Assembly (NCBI RefSeq): GCF_023887685.1
Contig: NZ_JAMWMR010000013.1
Span: 62,001 to 126,000, forward strand
Length of the DNA stretch: 64,000 bases
Reading direction: 5' to 3'
DNA from: Streptomyces macrolidinus
Lineage (GTDB): Bacteria; Actinomycetota; Actinomycetes; Streptomycetales; Streptomycetaceae
In this document: positions 1 through 8,311 of the stretch, one piece after another
How positions within the stretch are numbered: the first letter of the stretch is position 1
Layout of the letters: each line of letters starts with the position of its first letter
Position numbers and translations under genes: made by a program
The notes under the pieces: model-generated
Database searches by the model: none
What the model saw: the letters and a program-made list of their open reading frames with translations, nothing else
Told to the model about the DNA's origin: nothing

Positions 1-3
1 ATA

Positions 4-27
4 GGGTGCGGGGTCACGACCGCACCC
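4..27. terminator. Hairpin, likely terminator of a gene left of the window
   Basis: A perfect 8-bp inverted repeat (GGGTGCGG / CCGCACCC) with an 8-nt loop lies at the extreme left end. No gene precedes it inside the window, so it probably ends transcription of a gene beyond the edge. The rest of 28-174 shows only the ribosome binding site of the next gene. Confidence 0.45.
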
Positions 28-174
28 GTTCGATCCACGGGCCGGTCAGGGCTCTGCCGCGGCTCGTGGCACCTCCACGGCTGCCGCGCTGATCTCTGCC
101 TGCCCGGGCCCTGGAACACGGGGGCGATCCTCACGGCGGGGCAGTCGGCCCGGCCGACGGGTCAGGAGGAACGA

Positions 175-1428
175 GTGGCACAGATCATCGCCGAGGTCTC
201 ACGGACGTTCAACGAGTTCCTGCTCTTGCCGAACCGGACCCGGCCCGACTGCTCGGCTGCCACGGTCGACCTGCGCACGCCCCTGGTGCGGCACACCGTG
301 GGCGAGACGTCGGCGATCGAGCTGCGGTCCCCCTTCACTTCGGCGATCATGCAGGCCGTCAGCACCCCCGCTCTCGCGATCGCGCTCGCACGCAACGGCG
401 GTCTCAGCTTCCTGCACCATAACCAGCCGATCCAGGACCAGGTCGCGGCGGTCCGCCAGGTGAAGAACACCACCCTGTCCGAGGCCGACGCGCGACTGTG
501 GGACGAACGGCTGGACCGCCTCCCGGTGCCGGATGCCGAGGATCACCTGGAGCATCCGGTGTTCCGTTCCGGCTCCACGGACAACAAGCGCTTCCCGAAC
601 CCACTCGTGGACGCCGCCCAACGCCTGCGCGTGGGCGCGGGCATCAACACCCACGACTACCAGGAGCGCGTCCCGGCCCTGCTGGCGGCGGGCGCGGACG
701 CGCTGTGCTTCGACTCCTCCGACGGCTACGGCGACTGGCAGGCGCAGGCGCTGACCTGGGTGAAGAAGCACTACCCGGAGATCCCGGTCGGCGGTGGCAA
801 CGTGGTCGACGGCGAGGCGTTCACCTTCCTCGCCGAGGCGGGGGCGGACTTCGTCAAGGTCGGGGTCGGCGGCGGCTCCATCTGCATCACCCGCGATCAG
901 AAGGGCATCGGCCGCGGCCAGGCCAGCGCCGTGCTCGACGTCGCGGCAGCCCGGGACGCCTTCCGCGAACGTACCGGCGAGTACGTGCCGATCTGCTCAG
1001 ACGGCGGGCTGGTGCACGACTACCACGTGGCGCTGGCCCTGGCGATGGGCGCCGACTTCGTCATGATGGGACGCTACTTCGCCCGCTTCGACCAGGCGGC
1101 CGGCGCGAAGCTGCCCACCCGCGACGGCTTCGTCAAGGAGTACTGGGGCGAGGGCTCGAACCGGGCCCGCAACTGGCAGCGCTACGGCCAGGGAGGCCGG
1201 GAACTGGTCTTCGAGGAAGGCGTGGACGGCTACGTCCCCTACGCGGGCGACCTCGACGAAGGGCTCGCCCTGACCACCACCAAGCTGAGGACCACCATGG
1301 TCTCCTGCGGCTCCACCACCCTGCCGGAGTTCCGGTCCACGGCCCGGTTGACCCTGGTATCGGAGCAGAGCTTCCAGGAGAGCCACGCCAGCGTCACCCT
1401 GCGGGACACCCCGACACCGGTCCGCTAG
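175..1428 (+). CDS. IMP dehydrogenase-type enzyme lacking CBS domains
   Basis: Predicted to oxidise IMP to XMP with NAD+, the committed step of guanine nucleotide synthesis, in the cytoplasm. The 417-residue protein has the catalytic loop GGGSICITR (232-240) with Cys237, the flap Arg-Tyr pair (336-337) and the C-terminal FEEGVDGYVPYAG segment. It resembles the Tritrichomonas foetus type of IMPDH more than the usual bacterial GuaB. The family normally has about 500 residues with two CBS domains inserted after the first part of the barrel; here only about 35 residues (roughly 98-135) fill that site. Lys228 and Glu348 occupy positions that in T. foetus IMPDH (Lys310, Glu431) lower mycophenolic acid sensitivity, the usual prokaryotic state. 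The start is GTG 175, preceded by AGGAGGA at 164-170. It may be a paralogue of a housekeeping GuaB elsewhere. Confidence 0.88.
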   Translation: MAQIIAEVSRTFNEFLLLPNRTRPDCSAATVDLRTPLVRHTVGETSAIELRSPFTSAIMQAVSTPALAIALARNGGLSFLHHNQPIQDQVAAVRQVKNTTLSEADARLWDERLDRLPVPDAEDHLEHPVFRSGSTDNKRFPNPLVDAAQRLRVGAGINTHDYQERVPALLAAGADALCFDSSDGYGDWQAQALTWVKKHYPEIPVGGGNVVDGEAFTFLAEAGADFVKVGVGGGSICITRDQKGIGRGQASAVLDVAAARDAFRERTGEYVPICSDGGLVHDYHVALALAMGADFVMMGRYFARFDQAAGAKLPTRDGFVKEYWGEGSNRARNWQRYGQGGRELVFEEGVDGYVPYAGDLDEGLALTTTKLRTTMVSCGSTTLPEFRSTARLTLVSEQSFQESHASVTLRDTPTPVR

Positions 1429-1470
1429 TCACTTCCTGGGGTGCCGGTAGAAGGTCTCGTCGGCCGTCCG

Positions 1471-1569
1471 CTGCTTCCTTAGGGTGGAATGAGAGCGGGA
1501 AGGGGAAGCGTTCCTGGAATTCGGGTACCCCTATCTACTAGTGCCTGATCATCAAGGAAGCCCTGAGGT
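1471..1569 (+). promoter_or_regulatory. Possible leader-peptide attenuator before the acetyltransferase gene
   Basis: The 150-bp gap before the acetyltransferase gene holds a 19-codon reading frame (ATG 1489 to TGA 1548, peptide MRAGRGSVPGIRVPLSTSA) just after AGGGTGGA. The frame is bracketed by an 8-bp inverted repeat, GCTTCCTT (1472-1479) and AAGGAAGC (1554-1561); the second arm lies close to the acetyltransferase ribosome binding site. Leader peptides that sense ribosome-targeting drugs are common ahead of resistance genes. The role here is inferred from position only. Confidence 0.3.
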
Positions 1570-1578
1570 AGCGCCGCT

Positions 1579-2262
1579 ATGTCCAACGGGTATCACTGGT
1601 CGAGACCGCAAAGCCTCCATGAGGCCGTGACCAATCCCAACATTCATGTGAGAGGGACCCGTAGCTACTACAGCCACGCATGGTCCGACGGCTTCGAGGA
1701 TTCCGTGGTGCGTTACCTCCACGGTGACGCCTTCAGCCGAGCGAACAACCAGCAACCGGCCTGGCCCATCGACCAGTTGTACATCGGCAACTACGTATGC
1801 ATCGGGGCCGAAGTGGTCATCCTCATGGGTGGCAACCACCTTCACCGGGCGGACTGGTTCAGTCTCTACCCCTTCCGTGACATTCGCGCCGTCGCGTATC
1901 AGGGAAAGGGCGACACCGTCATCAAGGACGGCGTCTGGATCGGTATGCGCGCCATGATCATGCCTGGTGTGACCCTTGGTGAGGGCGCCGTGATCGCCGC
2001 TCAGAGCGTGGTGACCCGTGATGTGCCGCCTTACACCATGGTGGCCGGCAGCCCGGCGCGGGAAGTCCGGAAGCGCTTCGAGCCGGAGGTCATCGACCGG
2101 CTTCTCGCGCTGGACATCTATCAGTGGACCGACGAGAAGTTCGACGCTCTGCGGTCGGCTGTCTGTGGATCGGATATCGACGCCCTCGAGGAGATGTCCC
2201 GGGCCTGGGACATCTCACACACAACAGTCGGCAGAGACACGGCAGTTGACTCTATGGCATGA
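1579..2262 (+). CDS. Vat/CatB-family hexapeptide-repeat O-acetyltransferase
   Basis: Likely transfers acetyl from acetyl-CoA to a hydroxyl of an antibiotic or other xenobiotic, as do streptogramin A (Vat) and chloramphenicol (CatB) acetyltransferases. The 227-residue protein has the family layout. An N-terminal segment ending in DQLYIGNYVCIGAEV is followed by MGGNHLHRADWFSLYPF with the expected catalytic His87. After the loop come the hexapeptide coils (TVIKDGVWIGMRAMIMPGVTLGEGAVI) of a left-handed beta helix, then VVTRDVPPYTMVAGSPAR and a helical tail. It should be a cytoplasmic trimer. ATG 1579 follows CCTGAGG. The natural drug is not known from sequence; a streptogramin A or phenicol substrate is a family-based guess. 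Confidence 0.85.
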   Translation: MSNGYHWSRPQSLHEAVTNPNIHVRGTRSYYSHAWSDGFEDSVVRYLHGDAFSRANNQQPAWPIDQLYIGNYVCIGAEVVILMGGNHLHRADWFSLYPFRDIRAVAYQGKGDTVIKDGVWIGMRAMIMPGVTLGEGAVIAAQSVVTRDVPPYTMVAGSPAREVRKRFEPEVIDRLLALDIYQWTDEKFDALRSAVCGSDIDALEEMSRAWDISHTTVGRDTAVDSMA

Positions 2263-2350
2263 CGCGTGACCGTGTGCGGACCGGTATCGGACGTTCTGAG
2301 ATGCGCGTCACTTCGTGAACTCACGCGCAGCATCGAGGAGGAGACAGTCC

Positions 2351-3091
2351 ATGGACCAAAACCCTTGCTCCCGTGTCGCCCTTGTCACCGGCGGCTCCGG
2401 CGGGATCGGCCGCGCTGTCGTCAGACGACTGGCGAAGGACAAGTTCTCCCTCGGCGTTCACTATGTCGACAACAAGGACATGGCCAACCGACTGGTCGAC
2501 GAAATCGTGTCATGCGGCGGCCGGGCGATCGCCGTCGGCGGTGACGTCGCCGATGAGGACGCGATGGCCGCGGCCTTCGAAGAAGTAGATCTGGCATTCG
2601 ACGGCATCGACGTCCTGGTACACACCGCGGGCATCATGCGGCCCGGCCCGATCGCGACCCTGGACCTGAACGACCTCGACCGGATCCACCGCACCAACAT
2701 CCGCGGCACGTTCGTCGTCGACCGACAGGCGGCCCGGCAGTTGCGCGCAGGTGGGGCGATCATCAACTTCTCCTCGTCGATGACCCGCACACAGACCCCC
2801 GCCTACGGTGCCTATGTGACGAGCAAGGCGGCTGTCGAGGCGATCACCCTGGTACTCGCCCGCGAGTTGCGCGGCAAGGACATCACCGTCAACGCGATCG
2901 CCCCCGGTCCCACCGGTACCCCGCTGCTCTTCGACGGCAAGGACGCGCGGGTCATCGAGAACCTCACGAAGGCCGCGCCGCTCGAACGTCTGGGGAGCCC
3001 CGAGGACATGGCCGAACTCGTGGCCTTCCTCGCCGGACCGGGACGCTGGGTGAACGGCCAAGTCCTGCACAGCAACGGCGGTCTCGCCTGA
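2351..3091 (+). CDS. SDR-family oxidoreductase (FabG-like)
   Basis: NAD(P)-dependent short-chain dehydrogenase of classical type, 246 residues. The coenzyme motif TGGSGGIG is at 13-20, HTAG (91-94) replaces the usual NNAG, serines 141-143 carry the active-site Ser, and YVTSK gives Tyr155 and Lys159. The C-terminus has the usual PG...T and NGG segments. FabG-like ketoreductases are the nearest family, but the substrate is not evident. ATG 2351 is chosen over an in-frame upstream start at 2315 because AGGAGGAGA lies directly before it (about 2335-2344). The gene follows the acetyltransferase on the same strand after 88 bp and converges with the catabolic operon. Confidence 0.85.
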   Translation: MDQNPCSRVALVTGGSGGIGRAVVRRLAKDKFSLGVHYVDNKDMANRLVDEIVSCGGRAIAVGGDVADEDAMAAAFEEVDLAFDGIDVLVHTAGIMRPGPIATLDLNDLDRIHRTNIRGTFVVDRQAARQLRAGGAIINFSSSMTRTQTPAYGAYVTSKAAVEAITLVLARELRGKDITVNAIAPGPTGTPLLFDGKDARVIENLTKAAPLERLGSPEDMAELVAFLAGPGRWVNGQVLHSNGGLA

Positions 3092-3148
3092 CACCGTCTC
3101 GTCCGACGCCCCGGTGACAGTCTCGCCGTCCGAGGTGTCGGCAGCGGC

Positions 3149-3982
3149 TCAACGGTCCCTGATCCCCATGTGGTTGAGCAGGATCGCGTCGCGAACCCTC
3201 GTCGGCAGGTGCTGGTTGAGGAAGAAGAAGAGCGAACTCATCGTGTCCACCTGGTTGAAGAGCTTCGGCTTGTCCGCGAGGACGACGGCGGCGATCCGTG
3301 TGGCCGCCTGCTCGGGGGTCGGTGCCTTCTGGACCAGTTCGGTGTCGCGCTTGATGAAGCGCATCGCGCGCTCGTAGTAAGGGGACGTCTTCTCCGGCCG
3401 TTTGAGGGCCTTCTGTGCGAAGCCGGTCGCCACCTGGGCCGGTTCGATGAGGGCGACCCGGATGCCGTACGGCTCCACCTCGAACTTGAGCGACTGCACC
3501 ATGCCCTCGACGGCGAACTTGGTCGAGGAGTAGATCGACTCGAACGGGAAGGGAATCCGCCCGACCAGTGAGGCGACCGCGACCAGCTTGCCCCGGCGGC
3601 GTTCGCGCATGCCCGGCAGGAAGGACTGGAACAGGGCCGCGGCACCGATCACGTTGATCTCGAAGGCGCGCAGGGCCGCGTCGAGATCCACCTCCTCGAA
3701 CGGCCCGAAGAACGGTACGCCGACGTTGGACACGACCGTGTCGACGTACCCCCACTTCTCCAGGACCTCGTCACGGAACGCCCGAACCCCCGCGCGGTCG
3801 CGGATGTCGAGGGGCACCAGATGGTGGTCGGTGCCCTTCGCGTCGAGTTCCTCCCGCAGTGACGCGAGCCCGGCTTCGTCGACGTCGAAGCCCGCGATCG
3901 ACATGCCCTGATCGGCGAGCAGCAGAGCGGTCCGGCGGCCCATGCCGTCGGCGAGCCCGCTGATCACCACACGCTGGATCAT
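3149..3982 (-). CDS. SDR-family oxidoreductase, last gene of the UGSC/acyl-CoA operon
   Basis: Classical short-chain dehydrogenase, 277 residues. The coenzyme motif SGLADGMG is at 8-15, NVG (86-88) stands in for NAG, Ser138 lies in VASLVG, and YSSTK gives Tyr151 and Lys155. An extended C-terminal region of about 80 residues ends in RVRDAILLNHMGIRDR, as in the membrane-associated DltE/hydroxysteroid-type SDRs. In the operon it could act on a hydroxyacyl or ketoacyl intermediate, which is inference from context. ATG 3982 has CCAGGAGGACCAG just upstream. The 81 bp between it and the crotonase gene is the largest gap in the operon. Confidence 0.85.
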   Translation of the reverse strand: MIQRVVISGLADGMGRRTALLLADQGMSIAGFDVDEAGLASLREELDAKGTDHHLVPLDIRDRAGVRAFRDEVLEKWGYVDTVVSNVGVPFFGPFEEVDLDAALRAFEINVIGAAALFQSFLPGMRERRRGKLVAVASLVGRIPFPFESIYSSTKFAVEGMVQSLKFEVEPYGIRVALIEPAQVATGFAQKALKRPEKTSPYYERAMRFIKRDTELVQKAPTPEQAATRIAAVVLADKPKLFNQVDTMSSLFFFLNQHLPTRVRDAILLNHMGIRDR

Positions 3983-4063
3983 CTGGTCCTCCTGGGGGTG
4001 TGCGCTGACGGTGTGCCCTGAGGCGAGTTGCCGAACGAGTAGGCGTACAGCACCCGGTGAAGC

Positions 4064-4825
4064 TCAGCGTCCGTGGAACAGGGGGTCGCGGCGCTCCAAG
4101 GACGCCGTGATGCCCGTGGCGGCGTCCTCGGTGCGCCAGAGCCACTCCTGCTCGTCCAGTTCGTGTTCGAGGGTCGCTTCCAGTCGTCCGAGCAGTCCGG
4201 CGCGCATCGTGGTGCGCATCGAGCGCACCGCCAGCGGCGCGGCCCCCGCGAGTTCACGGGCGAGTTCGACGGCGACGGCCCGCTCCTCGCCGAGTTCCGC
4301 GAACCGGTCGGCCAGCCCGGCGGCGTATGCCTCCTCGCCGCTCAGGGAACGGCCCGTGTAGAGCATCAGTTCGGCACGCGTCTGTCCGACGATCCTCGGC
4401 AGGGTCAGGCTGAGCGCGAAGCCACAATGGAAGCCGAGCCGGGAGAAGTTGGCCTCGAAGCGGGACTTCGGCCCGGCGACACGGAAGTCGGCGGCGCAGG
4501 CGAGCCCGAGCCCGCCGCCCACGGCCGCGCCCTGCACCGCCGCGACCACCGGGATCTCCAACCGGAAGATACGGACGGCCTGTTCGTAGACGGCCGCGGC
4601 AGAGGCGCGAGCATCGAGAGCGCCGGTGACGCCGGCCAGCCGCGCACCGGCACAGAAGTGGCGGCCCTCCGAACACAGTACGATCGCCCGCGCGCCCTCA
4701 GCGGTCGCGCGCTCCCCGGCGTCGGCGATCGCCGCGAGGATCTCGCGATCGAAGAAGTTCACGGGCGGAGCGTGCATCTCCACGACGGCGACGTGGCCGT
4801 CGAGTTCCAGGGTCACCTTGCTCAT
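4064..4825 (-). CDS. Enoyl-CoA hydratase/isomerase-family (crotonase) protein
   Basis: Crotonase-fold protein of 253 residues that should bind an acyl-CoA. The oxyanion-hole segments are HFCAGA (56-61) and VQGAAVGGGLGLA (97-109). The two glutamates of classical enoyl-CoA hydratase (rat Glu144 and Glu164) are not at their expected places: the first falls in GGGLGLA and the second in FSRLGFHCGF. Simple hydration of a trans-2-enoyl-CoA is therefore doubtful, and isomerase, decarboxylase, lyase or hydrolase chemistry is possible. ATG 4825 is preferred because GAGG precedes it at good spacing; an upstream ATG at 4855 would overlap the preceding gene by 13 bp. Confidence 0.82.
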   Translation of the reverse strand: MSKVTLELDGHVAVVEMHAPPVNFFDREILAAIADAGERATAEGARAIVLCSEGRHFCAGARLAGVTGALDARASAAAVYEQAVRIFRLEIPVVAAVQGAAVGGGLGLACAADFRVAGPKSRFEANFSRLGFHCGFALSLTLPRIVGQTRAELMLYTGRSLSGEEAYAAGLADRFAELGEERAVAVELARELAGAAPLAVRSMRTTMRAGLLGRLEATLEHELDEQEWLWRTEDAATGITASLERRDPLFHGR

Positions 4826-4842
4826 GGACGCCTCGTTCACAG

Positions 4843-5919
4843 TCACTTCACGCATACGGACAGCACCCCCTCGTCCGTGGCGATCGTGGCGATGCCCCGT
4901 GCGCCGATGACCGCAGCACCGATCCGGTCGGCCAGCGCCTGCTCGGAACCCCAGTCGCCGCGCCAGGCGTTGAGCCGACGGGTGTGGTCCTGCAAGGCGT
5001 ACTCGCGGGTCATGCCGATCGCACCGTGCGCCTGGTGGCCCGACTTGACGCTGACGGCGGCGTTCTGGTCGGCCAGCAGCTTGGCGGCGTACGCGGCGAA
5101 GGACGCGTCGCGTCCGGACGCGAGGGCCGCCGCCGCACGGTCGACGCTCACCTGCGTCATCACCGCCATCTGGGCGAGGAAGACCAGATGCGTCCGGATC
5201 GACTGGAACGTCCCGATCGGTCGGCCGAACTGCTCACGCTCGGCGGTGTAACGCTGCGTCAGTTCGTGCACGGCGGACATCGAACCGGCCATCTGCGCTG
5301 CCCTCAACACCGCGCCGCGCTGGGCGAGTTGCTCCGTCGTGACCGCGCTCGGCAGCACCTCGGCGGTGGCGCCGTCGAAGGTCAGTACGTCGCGGGGCTG
5401 GCCCGCCAGATCGCGACCGGCCCTGACCTCGGCGTCGGCCGGATCGAGGACCAGTACCTTCGCTTCCGCGCCCGTCCCGGCCAGGGCGACGACGCGCTCC
5501 GCCGCACCGCCCCACGCCACGTCGCTCAGGGTGCCGGTGACGGTCGTTCCCTCGACGGTCAGGGACACGGGCGGCGGCGCGACCGTCCACGGGGCACCCT
5601 CCTCGACCTGCCCGCCCGAGACCGTGACCAGCCAGAGCGCCAAGTGGTGCTCCAGCAACGGCAGCGGAACGGCGTGCCGCCCGGCGGCGGTGAGGAGGGT
5701 GACGACGTCGGCGAGCGAGCCGCCCGATCCGCCCGCGGCTTCGGCGATGCCGATCCCGGGCAGGCCGAGGCTCGCGACGGTGTCCCACAGATCGCGGAGC
5801 AATGGTGAACTCTCGGCCTCCCGTACCGAGTTGTGATCGACCTTGTCCGCGAAGAGCCGATTCACCAGCTCCTCGACGTCGTTCACGGTGTCGGCGGCGT
5901 GGTGTGCGGTGTCGCTCAT
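4843..5919 (-). CDS. Acyl-CoA dehydrogenase-like protein, small partner subunit
   Basis: ACAD-superfamily protein of 358 residues. The N-terminal and middle domains are reduced, and the C-terminal helical domain includes ERYQFGRPI-like EREQFGRPIGTFQSI. The C-terminus (QDHTRRLNAWRGDWG) lacks the GGT..I motif of self-sufficient ACADs. This is the pattern of the beta subunit in actinobacterial alpha2beta2 dehydrogenases of cholesterol and similar catabolism (FadE28-FadE29 type). Its ATG overlaps the TGA of the upstream ACAD gene (ATGA), so the two are translationally coupled and probably form one enzyme. The substrate is unknown. Confidence 0.85.
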   Translation of the reverse strand: MSDTAHHAADTVNDVEELVNRLFADKVDHNSVREAESSPLLRDLWDTVASLGLPGIGIAEAAGGSGGSLADVVTLLTAAGRHAVPLPLLEHHLALWLVTVSGGQVEEGAPWTVAPPPVSLTVEGTTVTGTLSDVAWGGAAERVVALAGTGAEAKVLVLDPADAEVRAGRDLAGQPRDVLTFDGATAEVLPSAVTTEQLAQRGAVLRAAQMAGSMSAVHELTQRYTAEREQFGRPIGTFQSIRTHLVFLAQMAVMTQVSVDRAAAALASGRDASFAAYAAKLLADQNAAVSVKSGHQAHGAIGMTREYALQDHTRRLNAWRGDWGSEQALADRIGAAVIGARGIATIATDEGVLSVCVK

Positions 5920-7052
5920 CGGCCCAGCTCCTTCGCGATCAGGTTGTGCAGGATCTCGGTCGTGCCGCCGCGGATGGTCCACGACGGCTTGTGCAGGACC
6001 GCGGTGGCGAGGAGCGCCTCGAAGGGGTCCTCGGACGTCGGGTCGGGCATGCGCCCGAGATGCCGTACGACGATCTCCACGCACTCCTGCTCGAACCGGG
6101 TGGCCATGTCCTTGACCAACGCCGCCTCGGTCTTGGGGAGTTCACCGGCGTCGACCATCCGGGCGACCGCGAGTGACATGCCGTGGAAGGCCCAGCAGCG
6201 GGTGCTGATGCCCGCGAGGTCGTCCTTGAGCCGGGTGGAGTCCGTGTCGAGTTCGCGTCGGACCCACCGTTCGAGCACCGGCATCGCCGACATCCACCGG
6301 TCGACACCGCCGCGTTCGAGAACCAGCTCCTCCTGGTTCTGCATCCAGCCCCGACCGACCTCGCCGAGCCGCCGTGTGTCGGGGACGAACACGTCCTCGA
6401 AGGTCAGCAGGCAGAAGTGCTTCTCGCCGTCGATGAACGGGATCGGCGAGATCGTCAGGCCCTCGGTGGGCCGCTCGATGATGAACTGCGTCAGGCCGCC
6501 GTGCTTGTCGTCGCCGGTCCGGAACAACCCCAGGACGTAGTCGGCCAGATGGGCGCCCGAGGTCCAGATCTTGCTCCCGTTGATGACCCAACCGCCCTCC
6601 ACGCGTTCCGCCTTGGACTTGATCGAGGCCAGGTCGGAGCCGGAGTACGGCTCGGACATGCCGATCGCGAAGGAGAGTTCGCCGGCGGCGATGCGCGGCA
6701 GGAACTCGCGCTTCTGCTCCTCGGTGCCGTGCAGGGCGATGCTCGGCCCGGACTGGCGGTCGGCCACCCAGTGGAACCCGACCGGCGCCCCACGGGCCAG
6801 CAGTTCCTCGACCACCACGAGCCGCTCGACCGCCGTACGGCCGCCTCCGCCGTACTCCTTGGGCAGGGCCATACCGAGCCAGCCGCGGGCGCCCAGGTCC
6901 CGTGAGAACCGCGGGTCGAACGCCCCGGCCATACCGAGCCCGACCGGGTAACTGCCCTCGGGTAACCGCTCGTTCAGCCACTCTCGTACTTCGCGCTGCA
7001 ACTCCCGCTCGGGGGCGGTGAGTTCGGTCGCGGTCAATCTCAATCGGCGCAT
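5916..7052 (-). CDS. Acyl-CoA dehydrogenase, catalytic subunit candidate
   Basis: FAD-dependent alpha,beta-dehydrogenation of an acyl-CoA is predicted. The 378-residue protein has complete ACAD architecture: the N-terminal helices, a middle beta domain with GMSEPYSGSDLASIKSKAE and NGSKIWTSGAHLADY, and the C-terminal domain with RGGTTEILHNLIAKELG. It is paired with the ACAD-like gene directly downstream (4-bp overlap) and starts inside the end of the CoA-transferase gene (13-bp overlap). Codon 30 (6965-6963) is TTA, the rare Streptomyces leucine codon, so translation may depend on the developmental tRNA encoded by bldA. ATG 7052 gives the normal family length. Confidence 0.88.
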   Translation of the reverse strand: MRRLRLTATELTAPERELQREVREWLNERLPEGSYPVGLGMAGAFDPRFSRDLGARGWLGMALPKEYGGGGRTAVERLVVVEELLARGAPVGFHWVADRQSGPSIALHGTEEQKREFLPRIAAGELSFAIGMSEPYSGSDLASIKSKAERVEGGWVINGSKIWTSGAHLADYVLGLFRTGDDKHGGLTQFIIERPTEGLTISPIPFIDGEKHFCLLTFEDVFVPDTRRLGEVGRGWMQNQEELVLERGGVDRWMSAMPVLERWVRRELDTDSTRLKDDLAGISTRCWAFHGMSLAVARMVDAGELPKTEAALVKDMATRFEQECVEIVVRHLGRMPDPTSEDPFEALLATAVLHKPSWTIRGGTTEILHNLIAKELGR

Positions 7053-8311
7053 GCCGAAGTCCTCTCGTCGTCGTGGACCGAGCCGTTGCTCCACACCGAG
7101 CCGTCGGCCAGCGCCTCCACGGTGTGCTCGCCGATGGCGGGCGCGGGGCGGCGTACGTTCGCGGGCGTGCGCGAGAAGTTCGCCGTCGGGGGGAGCGTGC
7201 GGTACGTACCGGCGGTCGGGTGCTCGGCCAACGGCAGTTCGTCGACAAGGCCTTGGAGAGTCGCCATCCGCACGGCCGGGATACCGGCGCCGTGGCAGAA
7301 GTCCAGCCACTCCCGCGTCGTACGCCGCTTCACGACCTCCCGCATGATCGGGTACAGCTCGGGCGCGTGCTTGATCGCGGAGGCGAGGTCGGCGAAGCGG
7401 GGGTCCTCCAGCAGATGGGTCTCCCCGGCGTCCTTGAAGATCGCGAGGAAGTGGCTCGGGTGGTACGGCAGGATCTGGATCCAGCCGTCGGCGGTGCGCT
7501 GCGGGCGGCGCTCCGGCGTCATCACCCTCGGGTAGCCGGTGGTCGGCAAGTCGCCCTCCGGGGTCGGCGGTTCGGGGATCGCGCCCGAGCCGTGCTCGGC
7601 CAGCATGAACGCGGTCATCGCCTGCACCATCGGCACCTCGACGTGCTGCCCTTGCCCGGTACGGGACTTGTGGAAGAGGGCGGCGGTCACCGCTTGCGCG
7701 AGCGCGAGGCCGCACACCTTGTCCGCGAAGATCGTCGGCAGCAGCACCGGCTCGCCCGTGACGCGGTCCATCATGTCGCCGACCCCGACGGCCGCCTGGA
7801 TGATGTCGTCGTACGCCGGGAAGTCCTCGGCCGGGGAGCCGAGCGGCCACCCCTGCGCCTGGCAGTAGACGATCTCGGGGCTGAGCGTGCGGATCGACTC
7901 GTAGTCGAGACCGAGTCGGCGCAGCGTACCGGGCAGCATGGTGGCGACCACGACATCGGCCTCGGCGATCAGACCGCGGACGACCGCCGCCTGCTCGGCG
8001 TCCTTGAGGTCGAGGGAGACCGAGCGCTTGTTGCGCAGCATGTTGAGCGCGACACCGGAGAACTGCGGCACCGGTCCCGGGCCCATGACTCGGTTGGTGT
8101 CGCCGCCCGCCGCCTCGATCATCACGACGTCGGCGCCCTGGTCGGCGAGGATCTGGGTCGCGAACGGCCCCATCACCACCCGCGACAGGTCGACGACACG
8201 TACGCCGCTCAAGGGGCCGGTCGGCCGGTCGTGCGTTGGTCGTTCGGGTGTCGGCCGGTCGTACGTCGGCTGTTCGGGTGTCCGCCGGTCATGCGTCGGC
8301 TGTTCATGCAT
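7040..8311 (-). CDS. CaiB/BaiF-family (class III) CoA-transferase
   Basis: Predicted to move CoA between a donor acyl-CoA and a carboxylic acid, activating the substrate of this operon for the dehydrogenases. The core begins at GPLSGVRVVDLSRVVMGPFATQILADQGADVV. The YDDIIQAAVG segment carries the family's catalytic Asp, and GRTGQGQHVEV-like RTGQGQHVEVPM is present. The protein has 423 residues. An unusual 30-residue N-terminal tail made of PTHDRRTPEQ-like repeats precedes the core, encoded by a 30-bp tandem repeat (8221-8305). ATG 8311 overlaps the end of the upstream flavoprotein gene by 8 bp; the core might in practice begin further in. Confidence 0.9.
   Translation of the reverse strand: MHEQPTHDRRTPEQPTYDRPTPERPTHDRPTGPLSGVRVVDLSRVVMGPFATQILADQGADVVMIEAAGGDTNRVMGPGPVPQFSGVALNMLRNKRSVSLDLKDAEQAAVVRGLIAEADVVVATMLPGTLRRLGLDYESIRTLSPEIVYCQAQGWPLGSPAEDFPAYDDIIQAAVGVGDMMDRVTGEPVLLPTIFADKVCGLALAQAVTAALFHKSRTGQGQHVEVPMVQAMTAFMLAEHGSGAIPEPPTPEGDLPTTGYPRVMTPERRPQRTADGWIQILPYHPSHFLAIFKDAGETHLLEDPRFADLASAIKHAPELYPIMREVVKRRTTREWLDFCHGAGIPAVRMATLQGLVDELPLAEHPTAGTYRTLPPTANFSRTPANVRRPAPAIGEHTVEALADGSVWSNGSVHDDERTSACAD
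8221..8305 (-). repeat. 30-bp tandem repeat in the CoA-transferase 5' end
   Basis: Three partly diverged units beginning at 8221, 8251 and 8281 encode the PTHDRRTPEQ-like repeats at the N-terminus of the CoA-transferase. Confidence 0.75.

Noticed and set aside
175..1428. GMP reductase instead of IMP dehydrogenase
   Set aside because: The C-terminal flap with the Arg-Tyr pair and FEEGVDGYVPYAG is present as in IMPDH.
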